A DNA stretch of 18,345 bases. Origin: Chloroflexota bacterium. Its GTDB lineage: Bacteria; Chloroflexota; Anaerolineae; Caldilineales; Caldilineaceae. Below, piece after piece: positions 6,604 through 13,205 of this stretch (the first letter of the stretch is position 1; each line of letters opens with the position of its first letter). A program made the translations under genes and the position numbers. The notes beneath the pieces were generated by a model. It saw only the letters and a program-made list of their open reading frames with translations. It did not search any database and was not told the DNA's origin. The stretch covers positions 1 to 18,345 of the forward strand of contig JAGWYN010000066.1 in assembly GCA_018969295.1 (NCBI GenBank), read 5' to 3'.

Positions 6604-7665
6604 ATGGACAAACTCCGAGTCGGTTTTATCGGCACAGGCCGCATCTCCGACCTGCACGCCATCGAATACTTGAACAATCCCCGCGCACAGATCGTGGCGG
6701 TGGCCGACAGCCAAATCGAGCAGGCCCAGCGCCGCGGCCGCGCCTGGGGCCTGCCCGAAGAGGCAATTTTCTCCAACTACCACGATCTGCTCGCCTCTCC
6801 CACGGTCGATCTGGTCGAGATTCTGCTGCCCCACCACCTCCACTTCCAGGCCACGCTGGATGCGGCTGCGGCGGGCAAGCACATTTCGGTGCAGAAGCCG
6901 ATGGCGCTGAGCGTGGCCCAGGCGGACGCGATGATTGAAGCCACGCGCCGGGCCGGTGTGGCATTCAAGGTCTTCGAAAATTTTATTTTCTATCCACCCG
7001 TCGCACGCGCCAAAGCGCTGATCGACGCCGGTGAGATCGGCGACCCCCTCTCGATCCGCATCAAAAGCAATGCCGCCACCAGCCCCAATGCCTGGCATGT
7101 CCCTCCCTCCGCCCAGGCCTGGCGTTTTGACCCAGCCCAGAACGGTGGCGGCCCACTCGTCTTCGACGACGGCCACCACAAGTTCGCCCTGGGCTGGTAC
7201 TTTATGGGCCAGGCCGAAGCCGTCCACGCCTGGATCGGCGCCACCGAGGTCGCTCCCGGCGCACTCCTCGACGCACCGTCGATCATCTCTTGGAAGTTCG
7301 CCCACGGTCGCGTCGGTTCGCTCGAAGTGGTCTATTCCCCAGAATTGGTGCTCGATACCCAACATTACGCCCAGGACGACCGCATTGAAATCACCGGCAC
7401 ACGGGGGGTGATCTGGGTCACGCGCGGCCACGGCAAGCTGCTCGATCTGCCCCCTGTTGTGCTCTACCGAGACCGTCAGACCCGCACCTTCTCTGATCTG
7501 CCGACCGGCTGGGAGTTCAGTTTTATCCATTCAACCCGCCATGGGATCGATGCGTTTCTGGCCGGCGAGCCCCCCTGTCTGACCGGCGAACAAGGGCGCG
7601 AGGTGCTTCGCTTTGCCCTGGCCGCCCAGGAGTCTGCACGCACAGGTGCCGCAGTCACCCTCTGA
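6604..7665 (+). CDS. Gfo/Idh/MocA-family oxidoreductase
   Basis: The ATG at 6604 is chosen over an upstream TTG at 6577 because GAGGG precedes it and the protein then starts directly with the dinucleotide fold (MDKLRVGFIGTGRISDLHA), giving 353 aa, normal for the family. The N-terminal NAD(P)-binding Rossmann domain is followed by the sugar-binding C-terminal domain. The usual EKP motif is QKP at residues 97-99: the lysine is kept, the glutamate replaced. GGGPLVFDDGHHKF at about 181-194 is the conserved region that normally supplies the catalytic Asp/His. These enzymes oxidise or reduce sugar hydroxyl or anomeric positions. In this operon a role as aldose 1-dehydrogenase feeding the aldonate dehydratase is attractive but not shown by sequence. 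Confidence 0.92.
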   Translation: MDKLRVGFIGTGRISDLHAIEYLNNPRAQIVAVADSQIEQAQRRGRAWGLPEEAIFSNYHDLLASPTVDLVEILLPHHLHFQATLDAAAAGKHISVQKPMALSVAQADAMIEATRRAGVAFKVFENFIFYPPVARAKALIDAGEIGDPLSIRIKSNAATSPNAWHVPPSAQAWRFDPAQNGGGPLVFDDGHHKFALGWYFMGQAEAVHAWIGATEVAPGALLDAPSIISWKFAHGRVGSLEVVYSPELVLDTQHYAQDDRIEITGTRGVIWVTRGHGKLLDLPPVVLYRDRQTRTFSDLPTGWEFSFIHSTRHGIDAFLAGEPPCLTGEQGREVLRFALAAQESARTGAAVTL

Positions 7666-7721
7666 CCAGCCAACACCTCCACCCTTTGCCACACCCTTTT
7701 TTATTTCTGTGAGCCCTTACC

Positions 7722-9530
7722 ATGTCTCTGCACCTGAACGGTTCTGAAGTGATCGTCGAAATGTTGATCCGCGAAGGCATCCCCTTCGCCATCGGCATCC
7801 CTGGCCACGGCAATCTGCCGCTGGTCGATGCCCTGCGCCGGCGCCAGGAGGCCATCCGGGTCATCATGCCCCGCCATGAGCAGGCCGCGGTCCATATGGC
7901 CGACGGCTTTTTTCGTGCCTGCGGCAGACCTCTGGCCGTCTACACCTCGATCGGTGCAGGTGCTGCCAATACCCCACTCGGGCTGGCCACCGCATATGTC
8001 GATTCAATTCCGCTGCTGCTCCTGGTCGGCGAAACCCACACCCATATGCGCGGGGTCGGCGTGCTCCAAGAGATCGATCGCCAGTACTGGTCTGACCTCC
8101 CCCGTTCCTTCGACCCGGTGGTCAAACGCAGCTGGCGCATCGACCAGGCCCGCCAGCTCCCCCGCGCCGTCAGCCAGGCCTTCAACACGATGCTGACCGG
8201 CCGCCCAGGCCCGGCGCTCCTTGCGCTGCCTATGGACGTCCAGGCCGAAAGTGTTGCCCTGCATGCGCTGCCTGACCCGCTGACACGACGTCCCCACAGT
8301 CTGCCCAGCGCCGATCAGGCCACGATCCGCCAGGCCGCAGCGCTGCTCGCCTCGGCCCAGCGGCCTGTGATTGTGGCAGGTGGGGGGGTTGTCCTCTCCC
8401 GGGCTGAAGAGCCCCTGCTGCAGCTGGCCGAACACCTCGGGGCTGCAGTCGTCAGCACGATGCAGGGCAAAGGCTCCTTCCCCGAAAACCACCCGCTCTA
8501 CGGCTGGCATATGGGCAGCAACGGCACAACCTGCGGCAACCACCTGGCCACCCAGGCCGATGTGCTGCTGGCAGTCGGGGTGCGCTTCGCCGACAAGGCC
8601 ACCTCCTCCTACCGCCCTGGCTACGCTTTTTCGATTCCCCCCTCCAGGCTGATCCACATCGACATCGACCCCTTTGAGATCGGCAAAAACTACCCGGCTG
8701 ACATCGGGCTCGTCGGCGATGCCGGTGCGGTGCTGCGCGACCTGCTGGCCACACTCCAGAGAGATCTGCCCCCCCGGGCCTGGCAACAAAGCCCTTACAC
8801 CGCAGAAATTGGTGCAGCGGTCGACCAGTGGCTGGCCAGCTTCCGCCCCCTCCAAGAGTCGGAACAGTCCCCCCCCACGATGGGACGGGTCATCGCAGAG
8901 GTGCGCCGCGCACTTCCCCACTCTGGGCTTGTCTTCACCTCCTCAGGCAATATCCAGGCTCAGGTCTTTCAAGAGATGGCCTTCACCCAGCCGCGCACCT
9001 ACTTTTCGGCCGGCGGGTTCAGCACGATGGGCTGGGCCTATCCGGCCGCCCTGGGCGCCAAACTGGCCTGCCCGACCAGCCCAGTCGTGGCCCTGGTCGG
9101 AGACGGCGATTTTTTGATGACCCTTCAGGAGCTTGCCACCGCCGTGCAGTACGAAATCCCAGTGGTTGCTGTCGTCTTCAACAACCAGGGCTGGCAGGCC
9201 ATCCGAGATTTGCAGTGGCTGGCGTTCGGCGAAGAGGCCCGCTACGGCACGATGTTCGAACAGGAGGAGCGCCCTCTCTCCCCCAATTTTGCGGCCATTG
9301 CAGCTGCGTTCGGTGCCTACAGCCGACGGGTGGAAGACACCGCAGAGGTTGCCGCCGCCATTGCAGAGGCACTGGCCGCCAACCGTCCGGCAGTCGTCGA
9401 GGTGCTGATCGACCGCCAGCTCGGCACCTCCGGCGGCCAGGCCCCTGGCTGGTGGGATGTGCCGGTGCCTGGCTATCTTCCCGAACGACGGGCCACCTAC
9501 GAATCCGAACGCAGCGAAGAGGTGATCTGA
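7722..9530 (+). CDS. ThDP-dependent acetolactate synthase-like enzyme, candidate 2-keto acid decarboxylase
   Basis: The 602-aa protein has the three-domain layout of the acetolactate synthase/benzoylformate decarboxylase superfamily. The Pyr domain carries the activating glutamate Glu53 (PRHEQAAVHMADGFF). A central Rossmann-like domain follows (RPVIVAGGGVVLS). The PP domain has the ThDP/Mg motif GDGDF at about 460-464 ending near NNQGW. Glu53 excludes glyoxylate carboligase, where this residue is Val. GIPGHGN and TSIGAGAANT differ from the GIPGG and TSGPGATN of biosynthetic acetolactate synthase, and no regulatory small subunit follows. The C-terminus (PGWWDVPVPGYLPERR) looks subfamily-specific. 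The gene overlaps the aldehyde dehydrogenase gene by one base (TGATG), arguing that its product aldehyde is the next enzyme's substrate. Acetolactate-type condensation or C-C hydrolysis as in IolD are alternatives. The ribosome binding site is weak. Confidence 0.9.
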   Translation: MSLHLNGSEVIVEMLIREGIPFAIGIPGHGNLPLVDALRRRQEAIRVIMPRHEQAAVHMADGFFRACGRPLAVYTSIGAGAANTPLGLATAYVDSIPLLLLVGETHTHMRGVGVLQEIDRQYWSDLPRSFDPVVKRSWRIDQARQLPRAVSQAFNTMLTGRPGPALLALPMDVQAESVALHALPDPLTRRPHSLPSADQATIRQAAALLASAQRPVIVAGGGVVLSRAEEPLLQLAEHLGAAVVSTMQGKGSFPENHPLYGWHMGSNGTTCGNHLATQADVLLAVGVRFADKATSSYRPGYAFSIPPSRLIHIDIDPFEIGKNYPADIGLVGDAGAVLRDLLATLQRDLPPRAWQQSPYTAEIGAAVDQWLASFRPLQESEQSPPTMGRVIAEVRRALPHSGLVFTSSGNIQAQVFQEMAFTQPRTYFSAGGFSTMGWAYPAALGAKLACPTSPVVALVGDGDFLMTLQELATAVQYEIPVVAVVFNNQGWQAIRDLQWLAFGEEARYGTMFEQEERPLSPNFAAIAAAFGAYSRRVEDTAEVAAAIAEALAANRPAVVEVLIDRQLGTSGGQAPGWWDVPVPGYLPERRATYESERSEEVI

Positions 9531-10963
9531 TGCGCTACCAACTCTATATCGACGGACAGTGGGTGGATGCCCACAACCACGGCACCTGGCGCGTGGTGGA
9601 CCCTGCGACCGAACAGCTTGTTCAAGAGGTTCCTTTCGGCGACGGCCACGACGCAGAAGCGGCCATCGCCGCAGCTGCTGCGGCACAGCCCCGCTGGGCC
9701 GCCATGACCGCCTACGAACGCGGGGCCATTCTGCGCCGCACGGCCGACCTCATCTTGAGTCGGCTGGACGAGCTGGCGCCGATCATGACCCGCGAGTGTG
9801 GCAAGCCGCTGGCCGAAGCGCGCGGGGAATGGACAGCCTGCGCAGATCTGTTCGACTGGTTTGCAGAGGAGGGCAAACGGGCCTACGGACGCACAATCCC
9901 CCCGCGACGGGCACAGAAACGGCTGCTCGCCCTGCCGATGCCGGTCGGCGTGGTCGCTACGATCACGGCCTGGAACTTCCCAGCCTACCTGCCAGCACGC
10001 AAATGGTCGGCCGCACTGGCCGCCGGCTGCACGGTCGTCGGGCGGCCCAGCGAGCTGACACCGCTGAGCGCAATGGTGCTGGTCAATCTGCTGGAAGAGG
10101 CCGGACTTCCCCCCGGTGTGCTCAACCTGGTCAACGGCCAGCCGGCGGAGATAGGCGAGCACTTTTTGCGCTCGCCGGCAGTGGACAAGCTGACCTTTAC
10201 CGGTTCACAAAGAGTCGGCAAACTGTTGATGCGTGGGGCCGCAGACGGAATCAAACGGCTCTCGCTCGAGCTGGGCGGCAGCGCGCCGGTGCTGGTCTTC
10301 CCCGATGTCGATGTCGAAGCGGCAGCCAGGCTGGCCGTGGCAGCCAAATTTCGCAACAACGGCCAGGTCTGCATCTCCCCCAGCCGCTTTTATCTGCACA
10401 GCGCGATCGCCGGCGATTTTATCGAAGCAAGCGCCGAGCTGGCTGAAAAGCTCGTAGTCGGGCCCGGGCTGGATCTGCAGGTGACGACCGGCCCGCTGAT
10501 CAGCGCAGCAGCGCGCGAGCGTATGGAGGGCTTTGTCGCCGACGCTGTCGCCCAAGGAGCTCGGGTCATCGCTGGAGGCCGACGTCCTGCCCGGCTGGAA
10601 CAAGGCTTTTTCTACGAACCGACCCTGCTGGCCCACCTCACGCCGCAGATGCGCGCCCTCCACGAGGAGGTTTTTGGGCCAATCATGCTGCTTTCCGAGT
10701 TTGACACCCTCGACCACGCGCTGGCCCAGGCCAACGCCACCCCCTACGGGCTGGCCGGCTATCTCCTGACTCGAGACCTGGACAACGCCATCCGCGGCTA
10801 CGAAGGGCTGCGCTTTGGCATTGTCGGGGTCAACGACCTGACCCCGGCCACTGCTGAAGGCCCCTTCGGCGGCGTCAAACAGAGCGGCTTCGGCCGTGAA
10901 GGGGCGCAGGAAGGCCTGCACGAATTCCTCGACACCAAATTCGTCTCAATGGCACTCTCCTAA
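9530..10963 (+). CDS. NAD(P)-dependent aldehyde dehydrogenase
   Basis: The frame is open from 8828, but the true start is the ATG at 9530, overlapping the TGA of the ThDP gene (TGATG) and preceded by AAGAGG. The 477-aa product is a complete aldehyde dehydrogenase of succinate-semialdehyde dehydrogenase-like type. Visible catalytic features are the AWNFP asparagine (N149), FTGS (223-226), the general-base glutamate in LELGGSAP (E247) and the nucleophile in NNGQVCISPSRF (C281). The cofactor-binding lysine usual in the K-P-x-x-x-T-P motif is arginine here (GRPSELTP, R172), as in a subset of the family. It would oxidise an aldehyde to an acid with NAD(P). In this operon the likely aldehyde comes from the upstream ThDP enzyme. 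Confidence 0.95.
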   Translation: MRYQLYIDGQWVDAHNHGTWRVVDPATEQLVQEVPFGDGHDAEAAIAAAAAAQPRWAAMTAYERGAILRRTADLILSRLDELAPIMTRECGKPLAEARGEWTACADLFDWFAEEGKRAYGRTIPPRRAQKRLLALPMPVGVVATITAWNFPAYLPARKWSAALAAGCTVVGRPSELTPLSAMVLVNLLEEAGLPPGVLNLVNGQPAEIGEHFLRSPAVDKLTFTGSQRVGKLLMRGAADGIKRLSLELGGSAPVLVFPDVDVEAAARLAVAAKFRNNGQVCISPSRFYLHSAIAGDFIEASAELAEKLVVGPGLDLQVTTGPLISAAARERMEGFVADAVAQGARVIAGGRRPARLEQGFFYEPTLLAHLTPQMRALHEEVFGPIMLLSEFDTLDHALAQANATPYGLAGYLLTRDLDNAIRGYEGLRFGIVGVNDLTPATAEGPFGGVKQSGFGREGAQEGLHEFLDTKFVSMALS

Positions 10964-10971
10964 AGGAACCC

Positions 10972-12675
10972 ATGGCTGCTCACGGTCTTGCCAACAATCT
11001 TACCGAATACGGCGACAAAGAATTCGCACTCTACCTGCGCAGATCCTTCGCCAAAGCGATGGGGTTCAGCAACGAGGCACTGGACAAACCGATCGTCGGC
11101 ATCCTCAACACCTACAGTGAGCTCAACAACTGCCACCGCCATTTCCCGCAGCTGGTTGACGCCATCAAACGCGGGGTCTGGCAGGCGGGCGGACTGCCGC
11201 TGGAATTCCCAACGATTTCGCTGGGAGAGGTTTTTCTCTCGCCGACCAGCATGTTCTACCGCAATTTGATGGCTCTGGATGCAGAGGCGATGATTCGTGC
11301 CCAGCCGCTGGACGCAGTCGTGCTCACTGGTGGCTGCGACAAAACCCTGCCTGCCCTGCTCATGGGCGCGGCCAGCGCCGGGGTGCCTGCCATCGCGGTT
11401 GCCGCAGGGCCGATGCTGACCAGCCAGTTCGAAGGCGAACGGCTCGGCGCCTGCACCGACTGCCGTCGTTTTTGGGCCCGCTTTCGACGCAACGAGATCG
11501 ACCAGGAAACCATCCAGGTCGTCGAAGGCCAGCTGGCCCCCACCCCAGGCACCTGCAGCGTGATGGGCACCGCCAGCACCATGGCCTGTCTTGTCGAAAC
11601 GCTCGGCATGATGCTTCCAGGGGGTGCCTCGATCCCCGCTGTCTACGCAGACCGCATGCGCTGCGCCGAAGAGTCGGGCAAACTGGCCGTGCAGCTGATC
11701 CAGAGCCAGCTCACCCCAGCCCAGATTATGACACGCCCTGCATTTGAAAACGCGCTGCGCGTCCTGCAGGCGATTGGCGGCTCCACCAATGCCGTCATCC
11801 ATCTGACCGCTCTCGCCGGCCGACTCGGCATTCGGCTCGAACTCGACCAGCTCGACCAGCTGGCCGCCTCTACCCCCGTGCTGGTCGACCTCAAACCGAC
11901 CGGGGTTGGATACATGGAGGATTTTCACCGCAGCGGTGGACTGCGCGTCGTCCTGCAAGAGCTCAAACCTCTGCTCCATCTGGATGTGCGCACCGTGACC
12001 GGGCAGACGCTGGGCCAACTGCTCGACACCCCTTACACCTTTCCAAGCTGGCAGCAGGTGATCCGCCCTGCCACAGCTCCGCTGCAGGCAGAAGGCGCGC
12101 TGATTGTGCTCCGAGGCAATCTGGCCCCAGATGGGGCGCTGCTCAAACGGTCGGCGGCCACGCCGGCCCTGCTCCACAAGAGCGGACGGGCAGTCGTCTT
12201 CAACTCACTCGCCGACCTGGCCGCCCGCATCGACCACCCTGACCTCGACGTGACCCCCGACGATTTTCTGGTGCTGCAAAATGCAGGTCCGCTTGGCGGA
12301 CCCGGCATGCCCGAAGCCGGCTATCTACCGATCCCCAAAAAATTGGCGACAGCCGGGGTGACGGACATGGTGCGCATCTCTGATGCACGGATGAGCGGCA
12401 CCGCTTTTGGCACAGTGGTGCTGCACGTGGCGCCGGAGGCAGCCGTCGGCGGCCCGTTGGGCCTGGTGCGAACCGGAGACCGAATCGAACTCGACGTCGA
12501 CGCACGTCGGCTGACCCTGCAGGTGCCGGAGGAGGAGCTGGCTGCACGGCGCGCCGCACAGCCACTTCCCCCCCCCCTGGCCACCTACGGCTATGCAGCG
12601 CTTTACCAGCGCCACTGCGAACAGGCCAACCTGGGCGCAGATTTCGATTTTCTGCACCCGCCAGAGATCCGGTAA
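10972..12675 (+). CDS. IlvD/Edd-family aldonate dehydratase
   Basis: The 567-aa enzyme is in the sugar-acid branch of the IlvD/Edd family, which uses a [2Fe-2S] cluster and Mg to remove water from an aldonate, giving a 2-keto-3-deoxy acid. The three cluster cysteines are visible: C54 (ELNNCHRHF), C122 (GGCDKTLPA) and C195 (PGTCSVMGTAST). The catalytic serine is S475 in SDARMSGTAFG. These positions are offset by five from those reported for Rhizobium L-arabinonate dehydratase, a close architectural match, so arabinonate, xylonate, fuconate or a related acid is likely. AAAGGA precedes the ATG, 8 nt after the aldehyde dehydrogenase stop. It is the last gene of the operon. Biosynthetic dihydroxyacid dehydratase is unlikely given context and sequence style. 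Confidence 0.93.
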   Translation: MAAHGLANNLTEYGDKEFALYLRRSFAKAMGFSNEALDKPIVGILNTYSELNNCHRHFPQLVDAIKRGVWQAGGLPLEFPTISLGEVFLSPTSMFYRNLMALDAEAMIRAQPLDAVVLTGGCDKTLPALLMGAASAGVPAIAVAAGPMLTSQFEGERLGACTDCRRFWARFRRNEIDQETIQVVEGQLAPTPGTCSVMGTASTMACLVETLGMMLPGGASIPAVYADRMRCAEESGKLAVQLIQSQLTPAQIMTRPAFENALRVLQAIGGSTNAVIHLTALAGRLGIRLELDQLDQLAASTPVLVDLKPTGVGYMEDFHRSGGLRVVLQELKPLLHLDVRTVTGQTLGQLLDTPYTFPSWQQVIRPATAPLQAEGALIVLRGNLAPDGALLKRSAATPALLHKSGRAVVFNSLADLAARIDHPDLDVTPDDFLVLQNAGPLGGPGMPEAGYLPIPKKLATAGVTDMVRISDARMSGTAFGTVVLHVAPEAAVGGPLGLVRTGDRIELDVDARRLTLQVPEEELAARRAAQPLPPPLATYGYAALYQRHCEQANLGADFDFLHPPEIR

Positions 12676-12688
12676 CGGCGCCCGCCAC

Positions 12689-12700
12689 GGCTGCGCAGCC
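12689..12700. repeat. 12-bp perfect palindrome after the operon
   Basis: GGCTGCGCAGCC lies 13 nt after the dehydratase stop. It could be part of a terminator or a protein site. No T-tract follows. Confidence 0.4.
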
Positions 12701-12726
12701 CTGGCCCTCTCCCTGGCCCTTTCGTA

Positions 12727-12767
12727 CGGTGTGCGTTGCGGCCACACCGCGTTGCGGCCACACCGCG
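12727..12767. repeat. Tandem 16-bp repeat with an overlapping hairpin
   Basis: GCGTTGCGGCCACACC occurs twice in perfect tandem (12733-12748 and 12749-12764), followed by a further GCG. In addition CGGTGTG (12727-12733) pairs with CACACCG (12743-12749), and the second repeat offers an alternative partner at 12759-12765. Two units with no spacer are not a CRISPR array. It may be a duplication of one arm of a terminator-like hairpin in the convergent gap. Confidence 0.7.
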
Positions 12768-12790
12768 CTCCAACCCCGAAGGCTGGCAGA

Positions 12791-12816
12791 GAGCGTCGGA
12801 AAAAGAATCGACGCTC
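12791..12816. terminator. Hairpin in the convergent gap, possible bidirectional terminator
   Basis: GAGCGTCG (12791-12798) pairs with CGACGCTC (12809-12816) across a 10-nt A-rich loop. It lies between the ends of the plus-strand operon and the minus-strand DUF333 gene, where a bidirectional terminator would be expected. Neither side carries a run of T, so intrinsic termination is uncertain. Confidence 0.4.
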
Positions 12817-12844
12817 CCTGATTGCCCCACAGCCAATCCCAATG

Positions 12845-13093
12845 CTACTTGGGCGTGCATTCTCCGCGGAACAGCGCCCATTCTTCGCATTCGCTGCCGT
12901 CCGCAAAGACACAATAGCCCACCTCGCCCCCCTCCCCCTGACGAATTTCCAGTGTGCCCCCCACTGCCACACAATTCTCTGAGGCTGGGTTGGCAATTCC
13001 AACTTCGCTCGCTGGCTTTGTGACCGGCTTGCAGCCTGCCACGAGACATGCCACAACAACTCCACAGCAGAGCATCTGCAACGATTTTGTCAT
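12845..13093 (-). CDS. DUF333-domain lipoprotein
   Basis: The 82-aa protein begins with a lipoprotein signal (MTKSLQMLCCGVVVACLVAGC, written here in part; lipobox LVAGC, cysteine 21). Residues about 35-80 match the short Cys-containing DUF333 domain: NPASENCVAVGGTLEIR, then GYCVFADGSECEEWALFRGEC. DUF333 proteins are often labelled putative hemolysin in annotation, but no function is established. AAGGAG and AAGGG precede the ATG. It lies 112 bp after the xylonate dehydratase stop on the same strand. A TAAAAT-like hexamer on the minus strand around 13180 could be its own -10 element, without a convincing -35. Confidence 0.85.
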   Translation of the reverse strand: MTKSLQMLCCGVVVACLVAGCKPVTKPASEVGIANPASENCVAVGGTLEIRQGEGGEVGYCVFADGSECEEWALFRGECTPK

Positions 13094-13205
13094 ATATCCC
13101 TTCTCCTTCGCAAAACCTGCTGAAACAACGTTTCCTCGGCAGCTGCTTTTTCGTTTGCTCAGCTGCTCTCTATTTTACACCCGTTTTGCCTTTGCCGTCA
13201 GCCGT

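Noticed and set aside
5583..6776. 397-aa minus-strand open frame
   Set aside because: Antisense of the MalG-type permease and Gfo/Idh genes; composition is typical of shadows and no motif is present.
7722..9530. Glyoxylate carboligase assignment
   Set aside because: That enzyme has Val in place of the activating Glu; here the motif PRHEQAA keeps Glu53.
10972..12675. Biosynthetic dihydroxyacid dehydratase (IlvD) assignment
   Set aside because: Cysteine and serine positions and motifs match the sugar-acid branch, and the gene sits in a sugar import and oxidation operon rather than with branched-chain amino acid genes.
12733..12764. CRISPR-like repeats
   Set aside because: Only two 16-bp units in direct tandem without spacers, and no cas genes.
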